Source: a virus. From it: DNA of 64,000 bases. Shown here piece by piece: positions 14,800 to 23,469 of the stretch. Where the stretch lies: positions 1-64,000 of the IMG/VR virus record IMGVR_UViG_3300010160_000037. One strand, 5' to 3'. Made by a program: the position numbers and the translations under genes. Within the stretch, counting starts at the first letter, position 1. Every line of letters begins with the position of its first letter. The notes under the pieces are model-generated. The model was not told the origin of the DNA, did no database searches, and was given only the letters and a program-made list of their open reading frames with translations.

Positions 14800-17229
14800 A
14801 TGGCCGGAAAAGAAACAGTCAAAGGTACATTTGGCAATGAACCAATAGAGTTAAACAATGCCGCGACGGAAACTACCTTATTCGCCCTGTTGAGACTTGC
14901 GCAGAAAGATAGTGCTGTCCTTGCAGAAATGGCCAAGAAGGCAGGTATCAGCAGTAAAAAAATTGAAGATGCTCTAGAAAAACAATCCGACGGTGGAGGT
15001 GGCAGTAAGGGAGGTGGCCTAGGATTTTTAGGTGGCGCCGCAAACCTAGCTGGCGGCTTCTTAATGGACATGGTCGGGGGTATCACAAAGACTATTGGCA
15101 ATCTAACCGCGTTTGGCGAATCGTTAATGGACGGAACTGCTCGAGCCAGTGATTTCTTTAAGGCATTCAAAGACTTACCCTTAGGGCTGGGGCTATTTGC
15201 ACAGCTACTGGGAGCCGCGCAAAAGTTCATGGAAAAGCAGATAGACACCTACAGGACTATAAGCCAAACAGGCGCTGGATTAACCAGCAGTCTTGGCGGA
15301 CTAAGAGTGCAGGCATTAGGTCTCGGTTTAAACATGGACGAGTTTGCCGCAATGTTTTCTAAAAATCAAGATGCATTGGCTCGATTAGGCGGTAGTGCAA
15401 GTGCAGGAGCAAAGAATTTAGTAGCAATTAATAACTCATTGATTAACAGTAAAATGGGCGGAACTTTAATGGGGCTAGGTTATAGCTTTAGTGAAATAAA
15501 TGGTCTAGTTGGAGACTATATTGCTACAACCGGCGACGGCCTTAAGGTAGGTAGAGATGTAACATCTGAGCAAAAACGACTTGCAAAAGCCGCAGGCGAG
15601 TATGGTAAAGAATTAGATTTCCTTTCAAGACTAACTGGTGAAAGCAGAGAAGCAATACAAAAGAAAATGCAAGCAGATGCCCAAGAAGCCAGTTGGAAAA
15701 TGTATCTAGCAGGTTTGCCAGAAGAACAACAAAGATTAGCTACACAAGCAGTTGAACGTGCAAGAATGATGGGCGGCAAAGGAGGAGTTGATGCAATCAA
15801 AGCGATGTTTATGGGTTTTGCAGGACCGTTTAGTCAAGAAGGTCAAACATTTATTTCAACAATGGCTGGGGGGACAAAATCATTACAAGACATGGTTGCC
15901 GCAGTTAAAAATAATAAAGATGCTACAAAAACAATTACTCAGTTAGATAATTTGTTTGCTAAGGGAATGGCTTCAAATATTAAAGATCTTGAAAAATTTA
16001 GAAGTAATATTATGGCTATGGGCCAAGGTAGTGAGGGAGGCGCAAAAGCACTTTTAGAAATTCAAGAAGCCGCTAACAATTACATTAGCCAAGGAATGAA
16101 AGAAGAAACTGCTATTAAAAAAGCGATTGTTGACGCTCGTAAAAAGCAAGAAACTGATGCCAAAGCCGCCGAAGCGCAGGCTAAAGTTGATCTTGCTATG
16201 AAACAGCTAGGTCAACGATTAGTAACAGCACTACTTCCTATAATAGAATCTCTAAATAAAATAGGACTACAACTTATTAAAAGATTTGAAGATTTAGTAA
16301 ATCATCACTTACCTGATATAAAAGACGCATTGAAAAAAGTAGCAGATTTTATTGAATACGCATTTAATGATCCTGAAGGAGCATGGAAGAAACTAAGTGG
16401 TTGGTTTAAAGGAATGTTAGCAAAAATGCTAGAAGCATTTAGTACAAGCTGGTTAGGTAGACAATTGTTTGGTGATGCGGCCGCAAGTTTAGGACGTCGA
16501 GCAAGGATTGAATCAATGCAAGGCATTGATTCCGTGCGTAGGCAAGAATTAATAGGTAAAGGAAACAACACTACAGACAAGGAAAAAGAAGAGTTAGCAG
16601 ACATAAACAAAACAATTAGAGAAGGGCGATTAGCTCTTGCGGAGGAAATACGCGAGAAGGCTAAGGGATTCTTAAACGGCGAAAAAATGTACGACGCTCA
16701 GATAGAAGCCATGGCAAAAAAATATGGAAAAACTCATGCAGAGATAATACAAGAAATAGGAAAAGCGAACAGCACTATGCAAAAGGAATTCCTAGATAAT
16801 AGCATCGAGATGGAGAAAGCGCAAAGACAAAAGCAGAAAGAAGCACTTGCACAGGCTAATCAAATTGAATTAGGTATTGGAGATTATGCGTCGATGCAAA
16901 GTATTAAAGAATTTAAAGTAAAAGAATTTGCGTCAGGTACAGCAGGCTCTGGAAAATTATTACAAGATTTTGGACGAGAAGAATTGGTAAAACTTCACGG
17001 TAAAGAAGCTGTGCTAACAGAAGAACAACTGACAAATTTAGCAAAAGGAATACAACAAGCATCAGCAGGTACAACAATTAAGGCAGAAATTGGACAGTCA
17101 GATTTAGTCGTAGAACATCTAATTACGTTAAATAGAGCTACAGCATTACAGAATAAGATACTCGGTACTATTGCCGAGAATCAGCGTACAATGATTAACC
17201 GGGCTACCGGAAACAGACTAATGGTATAA
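14800..17229 (+). CDS. tail tape measure protein
   Basis: An 809-residue, mostly helical protein. The N-terminal third has Gly/Ala-rich hydrophobic stretches (GGLGFLGGAANLAGGFLMDM near 70-90; LGLGLFAQLLGAA near 128-140). A long helical body and a second hydrophobic segment follow (LGQRLVTALLPIIESLNKIG near 470). The C-terminus carries the Gly- and His-containing tape-measure tail motif: FASGTAGSGKLLQDFGREEL, then VKLHGKEAVLTEEQ. It sets tail length and is ejected ahead of DNA. T4 gp29 is 590 residues, so a somewhat longer tail is possible if the scaling holds. The start ATG has AGGAA upstream. Next to the gp26-type gene, but on the opposite strand. Confidence 0.8.
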   Translation: MAGKETVKGTFGNEPIELNNAATETTLFALLRLAQKDSAVLAEMAKKAGISSKKIEDALEKQSDGGGGSKGGGLGFLGGAANLAGGFLMDMVGGITKTIGNLTAFGESLMDGTARASDFFKAFKDLPLGLGLFAQLLGAAQKFMEKQIDTYRTISQTGAGLTSSLGGLRVQALGLGLNMDEFAAMFSKNQDALARLGGSASAGAKNLVAINNSLINSKMGGTLMGLGYSFSEINGLVGDYIATTGDGLKVGRDVTSEQKRLAKAAGEYGKELDFLSRLTGESREAIQKKMQADAQEASWKMYLAGLPEEQQRLATQAVERARMMGGKGGVDAIKAMFMGFAGPFSQEGQTFISTMAGGTKSLQDMVAAVKNNKDATKTITQLDNLFAKGMASNIKDLEKFRSNIMAMGQGSEGGAKALLEIQEAANNYISQGMKEETAIKKAIVDARKKQETDAKAAEAQAKVDLAMKQLGQRLVTALLPIIESLNKIGLQLIKRFEDLVNHHLPDIKDALKKVADFIEYAFNDPEGAWKKLSGWFKGMLAKMLEAFSTSWLGRQLFGDAAASLGRRARIESMQGIDSVRRQELIGKGNNTTDKEKEELADINKTIREGRLALAEEIREKAKGFLNGEKMYDAQIEAMAKKYGKTHAEIIQEIGKANSTMQKEFLDNSIEMEKAQRQKQKEALAQANQIELGIGDYASMQSIKEFKVKEFASGTAGSGKLLQDFGREELVKLHGKEAVLTEEQLTNLAKGIQQASAGTTIKAEIGQSDLVVEHLITLNRATALQNKILGTIAENQRTMINRATGNRLMV

Positions 17230-17235
17230 CCACAT

Positions 17236-18975
17236 ATGAGTTGGAAAAAATATTTTACACCAGTTTCGACAGGCAACTTTGGTCCTATAAGCGGCCAGTC
17301 AGGTGCAAGTCCTCAACGTGCAAACTACAGCAGTTACTTGCCTGATGTTTACACTGGACATCCTAATAGACTAGAGCGTTACAGTCAGTACGACACAATG
17401 GACGGCGACTCAGAAGTCAACGCCGCCTTAGACATTCTAGCAGAATTTTGCTCGCAGATCAACGAAGAAAACGGAACACCGTTTGAACTTGACTTTAAAG
17501 ATCAAGCTACTCCTACAGAAATTAAAATCCTCAAAAAGTATCTACAGCAATGGACTAAACTTAATCTATTTCAGAAGCGTATCTTTAAAGTAGTACGCAA
17601 CGTATTCAAATATGGCGACAGCTTTTTTATTCGAGACCCAGAAACACAAGCATGGGTTTATGTGGATCCTGCTAAGGTTGATCGCATTATTGTTAATGAA
17701 TCAGAAGGTAAGAAACCCGAGCAGTATGTTATCCGTGACCTAAACATTAACCTACAATCATTAACAGCAACCAGTATTAATCCAAGCAATAGTCAAAATC
17801 AAGGACACGGCGGCTCATCTTTCAGCACATCCAATGCAGGTGGTTCACGCGGTATGGTAGGTGGTGCATCTCCAAATGCTGGTAACCGTTTCCAAATGAA
17901 TCAAAATCAACATCCTGTTGATGCAAAACACGTTATTCACATTAGTCTGTCAGAAGGCCTAGACAACAACTTTCCCTTTGGAAACAGCCTATTAGAGAGC
18001 ATTTTCAAGGTATATAAGCAGAAAGAACTGCTGGAAGATGCTATTATTATCTATCGTATACAACGAGCTCCAGAACGTCGTGTATTCTACATTGACGTAG
18101 GAAACATGCCAAGCCATTTGGCTATGGGCTTTGTTGAACGTGTTAAAAACGAAATTAACCAAAGACGTATTCCTAGCTTAACAGGTGGTGGTAGTAACTT
18201 AATTGATAGTAGTTACAACCCATTATCGATTAACGAAGACTACTTCTTTCCGCAGACAGCAGAAGGTCGTGGATCAAAAGTTGATGTATTACCGGGCGGC
18301 ACTAACCTCGGTGAGATCGACGACTTACGATATTTTACAAACAAACTGTTCCGCGCCTTACGTATTCCTAGTAGCTATTTGCCTACAGGATCAGACGATG
18401 GCGGTAGCAACTTTAATGACGGCCGTGTTGGAACAGCCTACATTCAAGAACTACGTTTTAACAAATACTGCGAGCGTTTGCAGAGTTTAATGAATAGCGC
18501 ATTTGATTCAGAGTTTAAAACTTACCTGTATTCAAAAGGCATTAACATTGACCCTAATCTGTTTGATGTTACATTTAATCCCCCACAAAACTTTGCAAGT
18601 TATCGCCAAGCAGAGATGGACGGTGTACGTATCAACACATTTGGTAGCATTGTTGCTCTACCCTTTATCAGCAAACGCTATGCACTAAAACGCTTCTTAG
18701 GACTTAAACAAGAAGAGATTGCAGAAAATCAAGAGATGTGGGAAGAAGAAAATCTTGACACAACTAAACCTATTAGTGCTTCTGCAGAACTGCGCTCAGC
18801 TGGTATTACAGCAGGTGGCATGGGCGATGATATGGATGGTTTAGGACAGTCAGATCTAGGAACTCCAGAGATGCAAGGAGCAGACGGCCCAGACGGAACA
18901 GGTAATGCCTCTATGGCACCAGCCGCTGGCGCGGAAAATGCAGGTAAAGGCGGAGCCCCACAAGGACCAATGTAA
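17236..18975 (+). CDS. 20: portal vertex protein gp20
   Basis: A 579-residue portal protein. Typical T4 portal segments are present: LERYSQYDTMDGDSEVNAAL (53-72), LDILAEFCSQ, FKVVRNVFKYGDSFF, HVIHISLSEGLDNNFPFG, SLLESIFKVYKQKELLEDA, RRVFYIDVGNMP and LPGGTNLGEIDDLRYFTNKL. It forms the dodecameric ring through which DNA is packaged and ejected and on which the prohead is assembled. T4 gp20 is 524 residues. Two Gly/Ser/Asn-rich stretches (about 180-230, 520-579) are low-complexity additions. It starts 6 nt after the tape measure stop, an unusual neighbour, since gp20 normally follows tail tube gp19. Confidence 0.95.
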   Translation: MSWKKYFTPVSTGNFGPISGQSGASPQRANYSSYLPDVYTGHPNRLERYSQYDTMDGDSEVNAALDILAEFCSQINEENGTPFELDFKDQATPTEIKILKKYLQQWTKLNLFQKRIFKVVRNVFKYGDSFFIRDPETQAWVYVDPAKVDRIIVNESEGKKPEQYVIRDLNINLQSLTATSINPSNSQNQGHGGSSFSTSNAGGSRGMVGGASPNAGNRFQMNQNQHPVDAKHVIHISLSEGLDNNFPFGNSLLESIFKVYKQKELLEDAIIIYRIQRAPERRVFYIDVGNMPSHLAMGFVERVKNEINQRRIPSLTGGGSNLIDSSYNPLSINEDYFFPQTAEGRGSKVDVLPGGTNLGEIDDLRYFTNKLFRALRIPSSYLPTGSDDGGSNFNDGRVGTAYIQELRFNKYCERLQSLMNSAFDSEFKTYLYSKGINIDPNLFDVTFNPPQNFASYRQAEMDGVRINTFGSIVALPFISKRYALKRFLGLKQEEIAENQEMWEEENLDTTKPISASAELRSAGITAGGMGDDMDGLGQSDLGTPEMQGADGPDGTGNASMAPAAGAENAGKGGAPQGPM

Positions 18976-18978
18976 TCT

Positions 18979-18986
18979 GGTAAATA
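18979..18986 (+). promoter_or_regulatory. late promoter octamer close to a start codon
   Basis: GGTAAATA ends only 5 nt before the ATG at 18992. With a T4-like geometry the transcript would begin at or near the start codon, so mRNA from this promoter would be leaderless or nearly so. Confidence 0.45.
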
Positions 18987-18991
18987 TAGAC

Positions 18992-19249
18992 ATGCTATTA
19001 AACGAATTCATTTATTTTAGTCCTGATCAAGAAGAAATGTCTGACAGAGGTCGGTACGATCCTTTAGATGATAAAACTTCAGTTCTACACGACAAAGACA
19101 CACGCAAGACTCGTTTGACACTACGCATAATAAACGATCTACGTAGAGCAAGCGAAGCTAGAGATCGTGAAACTAAAGAAAATTTAATAGTAGTACGCCA
19201 GATGTATGCGATGCCAACTGAAGAAGAAGGTGCCGCTCCGGCAATGTAA
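18992..19249 (+). CDS. small charged protein after the portal (gp67-position core protein candidate)
   Basis: An 85-residue protein. The frame continues upstream into gp20, but ATG 18992, 16 nt after the gp20 stop, is the sensible start. It is highly charged: DRGRYDPLDDKTSVLHDKDT, then RKTRLTLRIINDLRRASEAR in a helix, and an acidic end. Its place between gp20 and the acidic core gene corresponds to gene 67 in T4, a small prohead core protein of 80 residues. I see no decisive sequence match, so the role is inferred from position and size. No SD is visible; see the octamer just upstream. Confidence 0.7.
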   Translation: MLLNEFIYFSPDQEEMSDRGRYDPLDDKTSVLHDKDTRKTRLTLRIINDLRRASEARDRETKENLIVVRQMYAMPTEEEGAAPAM

Positions 19250-19451
19250 TAAACTTATAGTTTAATTCATAGAAATACAAGTTAAATATTTTAAACAAAT
19301 TCAATACAAACTTAGGAAGATCATAACTAAGTTTCGTCACCAAATGCCAAAAAGAGTCGTTTTTGGCCTATTTCCCATAATTAATATAGGTGAGCATTAA
19401 ATATGCTTATATATTATTCACCCCTTGACAAACCAACAGGAGAAACCCGCA
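19250..19451 (+). other. non-coding spacer with two strong hairpins before the core gene
   Basis: No gene. Two perfect inverted repeats: AAACTTAG/CTAAGTTT (19308-19315 / 19327-19334, 11-nt loop) and GCCAAAAA/TTTTTGGC (19346-19353 / 19360-19367, loop GAGTCG). Nearer the gene, GGTGA and TCACC flank a GCAT-TAAAT-ATGC hairpin. Octamer-like GTTAAATA (19281-19288) and ATTAAATA (19396-19403) may be weak late promoters. The last stem carries no strong T tail, so this looks like a structured leader or a leaky attenuator that could set core protein levels. Confidence 0.5.
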
Positions 19452-20381
19452 ATGAATAAATTCGAACAACTATTAGACTACATCGTAAACGAAGAAAAGG
19501 ACAAAGCTGAAGAGCTATTCCATGAGATCGTTGTAGAAAAGTCACGTGATATCTACGAAAACTTGATCGCTGAAGAAGCCGAAGAAGACGAAGATAAAGA
19601 CGAAGACAAAAAAGAAGAACAAGAAGATGACGACAGCGTAGAAGAAGCTTTTGGCATGGACGATGCTGAAGGTGGAGAAATGGGTGGCGATGCTACCGAT
19701 GATTTCAATGCTGACACAGCAGATACAGATGGCCCAGGCGCCGAAGACGGCGAAGAAGAGCCAGGCGATATTGATGGTGACGGTACTCCAGCAACTGCTG
19801 ATGATGTACAAGATCTAGCTGACGCCCTAGATGAATTAAAAGCAGAATTTGCTAAATTGATGGCGGGCGAAAAGCATGAAGAAGAAGAAGACCCAGATGT
19901 ACATGGCGGCGCACTAGACGACATGGATGCTGACGACAGCGAAGAAGACGAAGAAGACGAAGAAAGCGACGGAAATCCTTTTGAATCACGTCAACTAACA
20001 CGCGAATATCGCGAAACAGTAGCCAAGCCAAGCAATACAGAAGCTGGCGACGGAAAAGCTGGTCCGATTAATGCTAACCCAAAGAACCGTCCTAGTGGCG
20101 GCAACGTGAGCGCACATAACATTACTCAAGGCCAAACTGCAAGTGATTCAAATATCAAAGGCGGCGAAGGTCTAGTTGGTGGTATCAAAGGCAAGTTTAC
20201 AAGCCCAAATACACACAACGTTGACGGTGTTAAGTCCGGTATCAAAACAGTAACCAAGCAAGGTGCTGGTTATCCAGGTAACAACAAGACAGCAGGTCCA
20301 GTAGGATCTGGTACAGGCGACAAAGCTGGTCAAACATCAGTTGGTAGCCCTAAGTCAGTTGTTGACCACAAACAAGGTTAA
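19452..20381 (+). CDS. acidic prohead core protein (gp68-position)
   Basis: A 309-residue protein. I use ATG 19452, preceded by AGGAGAAA, rather than the in-frame TTG at 19425. The N-terminus is a helix (NKFEQLLDYIVNEEKDKAEE, LFHEIVVEKS). Residues about 40-175 are extremely Asp/Glu-rich with a coiled-coil segment (DVQDLADALDELKAEFAKLM). The C-terminal 120 residues are Gly/Asn/Lys-rich and disordered. A strongly acidic, helical, disordered protein just before the prohead protease fits a prohead core component. Similar N-termini are annotated as core proteins in marine T4-like phages (from memory of the family). No enzymatic motif is seen. Confidence 0.75.
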   Translation: MNKFEQLLDYIVNEEKDKAEELFHEIVVEKSRDIYENLIAEEAEEDEDKDEDKKEEQEDDDSVEEAFGMDDAEGGEMGGDATDDFNADTADTDGPGAEDGEEEPGDIDGDGTPATADDVQDLADALDELKAEFAKLMAGEKHEEEEDPDVHGGALDDMDADDSEEDEEDEESDGNPFESRQLTREYRETVAKPSNTEAGDGKAGPINANPKNRPSGGNVSAHNITQGQTASDSNIKGGEGLVGGIKGKFTSPNTHNVDGVKSGIKTVTKQGAGYPGNNKTAGPVGSGTGDKAGQTSVGSPKSVVDHKQG

Positions 20382-20400
20382 TAAGTAGGTGACTACTAGG

Positions 20401-21027
20401 ATGCAATTTTTACGAGAACACCTTAGCTTTGACCAAGCTAATGCGGTCGTAGAGAGCGACGACAAAGACGGCAAGAGCCTTTACCTAAAAGGCATTGCTA
20501 TCCAAGGCGGTATTCGCAATCAGAACCAGCGGGTTTATCCAGTCAAGGAAATCGAAATCGCTGTAAAGACTCTCAACGATCAAATTCAGAATGGTTATAG
20601 TGTTCTTGGAGAAGTTGATCATCCAGATGACCTTAAAGTAAATTTAGACCGTGTGTCCCATATGATCACTCAAATGTGGATGGAAGGTCCGAACGGATAT
20701 GGCAAAATGAAAATTTTACCAACTCCAATGGGACAACTAATTCGTGTCATGCTCGAAAGCGGAGTAAAACTAGGTGTTAGTTCGAGAGGCAGCGGCAACG
20801 TTGACGATCGTTCTGGCAACGTGTCCGAGTTTGAGATTATCACAGTTGATATAGTTGCTCAACCAAGCGCACCTGGTGCGTACCCAACACCCGTTTATGA
20901 GCATATCATGAACGCTCGTGGCGGATATCGTGCATTACAGGTAGCTAAAGAAGTGAAAGAAGATCCTAGGGCACAGAAGCATCTCCAACAGGTGATGTTG
21001 AGTATTATCAGTGGCCTTAAAGCCTAA
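20401..21027 (+). CDS. 21: prohead core protease gp21
   Basis: A 208-residue serine protease of the T4 gp21 family. I take ATG 20401 with TAGGTGA upstream; a GTG at 20389 is an alternative. Visible motifs: NRVYP-like QNQRVYPVKE, LGEVDHP with probable catalytic His74, MWMEGPNGYGK, GVKLGVSSRGSGNV containing the Ser nucleophile (Ser127 or Ser128), and VAQPSAPGAYPTP. It cleaves core and shell proteins at (L/I)xE sites during head maturation. T4 gp21 is 212 residues. It lies in the T4 order core-21-22-23. Confidence 0.93.
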   Translation: MQFLREHLSFDQANAVVESDDKDGKSLYLKGIAIQGGIRNQNQRVYPVKEIEIAVKTLNDQIQNGYSVLGEVDHPDDLKVNLDRVSHMITQMWMEGPNGYGKMKILPTPMGQLIRVMLESGVKLGVSSRGSGNVDDRSGNVSEFEIITVDIVAQPSAPGAYPTPVYEHIMNARGGYRALQVAKEVKEDPRAQKHLQQVMLSIISGLKA

Positions 21028-21037
21028 GGAGAAATAA

Positions 21038-22135
21038 ATGGACGCATTCAAACAGTTAGTAGAGAGCGGAGTGATTAGCGAAGAAATTCGTACTGATCTA
21101 GAATCTGCCTTCAACACTAAGATTCAAGAGAATCGCGACCAAGTAACCGCTCAACTAAGAGAAGAGTTTGCCCAACGCTATACACACGATAAAGGTGTGT
21201 TAGTAGAGTCAATCGACAAATTAGTAAGCGAACGCTTAGCCGCAGAGCTAGGTGAGTTTGCGCAAGATCGCAAAGCATTGGCAGAAACCAAAGCCGAGTA
21301 CAAGCGCAGAATGACAGCTGATTCCAAAACAATGGAATCTTTTGTTATGACTCAGTTAGCCAAAGAACTTGTGGAATTTCAAAACGACCGTACAAAGGTT
21401 AGTGAGAACTTCCAAAAGATGGAACAATTCGTTATCAACGCATTGGCCAAAGAGATTTCAGAATTTGCACAAGACAAGAAAGATATAGTTGAAGCGAAAG
21501 TTAAACTTGTCCGCGAAGCCAAGAGCAAGTTTGCAGAAGTCAAGAAAGAATTCATCAAGCGTAGTGCCGATCTTGTTAAAGAGACAGTTAGTCGTCAACT
21601 AACAACTGAGTTACATCAGTTGAAAGAAGATATCGAATCTGCTCGTACAAGCAATTTTGGTCGCCGTATTTTTGAAGCATTTGCACAGGAATTTCAACAT
21701 TCGTACCTTAACGAAAAGTCTGAAACAAGTAGATTGTTAAAGATTGTAGATAAGAAAGAACAAGAAATTGCCGAAGCACAGGAAGCCGTTGCTAAAGTAC
21801 AGGCCATTGCAGAATCCAAGGATCGCGAAATCCGCGTTACGAAAGATTTAATGGAACGTGCAAAAGTAATGAGCGAACTATTAGCACCTTTAAGTGCTGA
21901 GAAGAAGGGTGTAATGAGCGAATTGTTAGAGTCTGTACAGACTGGAAAATTAGCTAATACATTCGACAAATACCTACCCGCAGTAATGGAAGGCGAAAGT
22001 CGTAAACAAAAGCAAGTTATTGCCGAAAGCAAGACACAAACTACTGTTACTGGCGATCGTGAGGTAAAAAATCAGCCTGAGGTAGGCTTTGACAACATTG
22101 TAGACATCCGCAAGTTAGCGGGTCTAGCAAAGTAA
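21038..22135 (+). CDS. 22: prohead scaffold protein gp22
   Basis: A 365-residue, almost entirely helical and charged protein with repeating segments (AAELGEFAQDRKALAETKAE; AKELVEFQNDRTKVSE; AKEISEFAQDKKDIVEAK), giving three imperfect internal repeats of roughly 45-60 residues. The C-terminal motif MSELLAPLSAEKKGVMSELL and the final VDIRKLAGL resemble T4 gp22 (269 residues) and relatives. It forms the inner scaffold on which gp23 assembles and is degraded by gp21. SD AAGGAGAAA; it starts 10 nt after gp21. Confidence 0.9.
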   Translation: MDAFKQLVESGVISEEIRTDLESAFNTKIQENRDQVTAQLREEFAQRYTHDKGVLVESIDKLVSERLAAELGEFAQDRKALAETKAEYKRRMTADSKTMESFVMTQLAKELVEFQNDRTKVSENFQKMEQFVINALAKEISEFAQDKKDIVEAKVKLVREAKSKFAEVKKEFIKRSADLVKETVSRQLTTELHQLKEDIESARTSNFGRRIFEAFAQEFQHSYLNEKSETSRLLKIVDKKEQEIAEAQEAVAKVQAIAESKDREIRVTKDLMERAKVMSELLAPLSAEKKGVMSELLESVQTGKLANTFDKYLPAVMEGESRKQKQVIAESKTQTTVTGDREVKNQPEVGFDNIVDIRKLAGLAK

Positions 22136-22148
22136 AATTAAGGAGAAA

Positions 22149-23330
22149 ATGATGTCACAACTTCTGAACGAAAGATGGTCAGAAACCAAAGAAGCCCTAT
22201 TAGAAGGGTTACAAGGGAACCGTCGTGCCTCCATGCAAACATGCTTGGAAAATACACGCCGTCACCTAATTGAAAGTGCAACAGCAGGTGCTACATCTGC
22301 AGGTAACGTTGCAACACTTAACCGCGTAATCCTACCAGTGATTCGTCGTGTTATGCCTACAGTCATTGCTAACGAAATCGTTGGCGTACAACCAATGACT
22401 GGTCCAGTTGGTCAAATCCATACTCTACGTGTTCGTTACGCAGACAATGGTTCTGACGTTACAGCTGGTGAAGAAGCATTGAGCCCATTCAAAATTGCTC
22501 AAGCCTATTCAGGTAACAATGATGCATCATATCCAAAGGCGCAGACAACAGCGGCTATGGAAGGTACACCAGGTAAGCGCATGAGCATTCAAATCTTGAA
22601 GGCACCAGTCGAAGCCAAGTCACGCAAGCTATCAGCTCGTTGGACTTTCGAAGCCGCTCAAGATGCGCAAGCTCAACAAGGTATTGATATCGAAGCAGAA
22701 ATCATGGCCGCTTTAGCACAAGAAATTACTGCTGAAATCGACCAAGAAGTATTGGCTTCACTACGTAGTTTAGCAAGTGTCGAAGAAACATATGACCAGT
22801 CATTAGTTTCAGGTACAGCTACATTCGTTGGTGACGAACATGCCGCATTGGCAATTCAGATCAACCGTGTTGCTAACAAGATTGCTCAACGCACACGTCG
22901 TGGTGCTGGTAACTGGGCTGTTGTAAGTTCACAAGCACTTACAATTCTTCAGTCTGCTACAACAAGTGCTTTTGCACGTACCACAGAAGGTACATTTGAA
23001 GCTCCTACAAACACTAAGTTTGTTGGTACATTGAATGGTGCAATGCGCATTTATGTTGACGCATATCTAAGCGATACAGGTCAAGATGCAAACCAAGTTC
23101 TAATTGGTTATAAAGGTCCTAGCGAGGCAGATGCTGCCGCGTTCTATTGCCCTTATATTCCGTTGATGAGCTCTGGAGTTGTTCTAGATCCAGCAACATT
23201 TGAACCAGTAGTTGGCTTCTTAACACGCTACGGCTATGTTGAGTTGACAAATACAGCTTCATCATTGGGTAACGCCGCTGACTACCTAGGCAAAGTATCT
23301 ATTACTTCTGCCAACGTAAGCTTCAAGTAA
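22149..23330 (+). CDS. 23: major capsid protein gp23
   Basis: A 393-residue T4-type capsid protein (HK97 fold in this family). Recognisable stretches are LPVIRRVMPTVIANEIVGVQ (about 62-81), PMTGPVGQIHTLRVRY, KSRKLSARWTFEAAQD and IEAEIMAALAQEITAEID, plus the C-terminal CPYIPLMSSGVVLDPATFEP and VGFLTRYGYV. A gp21-type site LIE (residues 40-42) precedes SATAGATS, matching the cleavage position in T4 gp23. T4 gp23 is 521 residues; this shorter form lacks much of the middle insertion, as in more distant T4 relatives. SD AAGGAGAAAATG; the gene starts MM, and the second Met could equally be used. Confidence 0.95.
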   Translation: MMSQLLNERWSETKEALLEGLQGNRRASMQTCLENTRRHLIESATAGATSAGNVATLNRVILPVIRRVMPTVIANEIVGVQPMTGPVGQIHTLRVRYADNGSDVTAGEEALSPFKIAQAYSGNNDASYPKAQTTAAMEGTPGKRMSIQILKAPVEAKSRKLSARWTFEAAQDAQAQQGIDIEAEIMAALAQEITAEIDQEVLASLRSLASVEETYDQSLVSGTATFVGDEHAALAIQINRVANKIAQRTRRGAGNWAVVSSQALTILQSATTSAFARTTEGTFEAPTNTKFVGTLNGAMRIYVDAYLSDTGQDANQVLIGYKGPSEADAAAFYCPYIPLMSSGVVLDPATFEPVVGFLTRYGYVELTNTASSLGNAADYLGKVSITSANVSFK

Positions 23331-23350
23331 TCCAAGGCTTTAAAGCAAAT

Positions 23351-23376
23351 AAGAAGGGCTCTTAGGAGCCCTTCTT
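23351..23376 (+). terminator. hairpin terminator after gp23
   Basis: AAGAAGGGCTC-TTAG-GAGCCCTTCTT is a perfect 11-bp stem with a TTAG tetraloop, 20 nt after the gp23 stop. The T tract is weak (TTCTTG), so it may act partly as an mRNA end stabiliser. Confidence 0.7.
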
Positions 23377-23385
23377 GTTGACCAC

Positions 23386-23393
23386 AATAAATA
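23386..23393 (+). promoter_or_regulatory. late promoter octamer for the capsid-associated gene
   Basis: AATAAATA followed by TACTG, directly after the gp23 terminator and 76 nt before the next ATG. The leader contains a small GTCC/GGAC stem. Confidence 0.55.
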
Positions 23394-23469
23394 TACTGTC
23401 CAATCCGGACTTGTTGCGGTTCCCATCCGCGCAGTGGCTAGAACCCACATACATTAAGGAGAAATTAAA

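Noticed and set aside
14793-15248. Minus-strand 151-codon frame inside the tape measure gene
   Set aside because: It overlaps a well-supported coding frame, encodes Pro/Ser-rich sequence and has no ribosome site.
19425-19451. TTGACA as a -35 box and TTG 19425 as start of the core gene
   Set aside because: A -10 box would fall inside the gene and none is seen; ATG 19452 with AGGAGAAA is a much better start.
19542-19924. Long minus-strand frames opposite the acidic core gene
   Set aside because: They mirror the GAA/GAC-rich codons of the real gene and encode low-complexity Ser or Phe/Val runs without a ribosome site.
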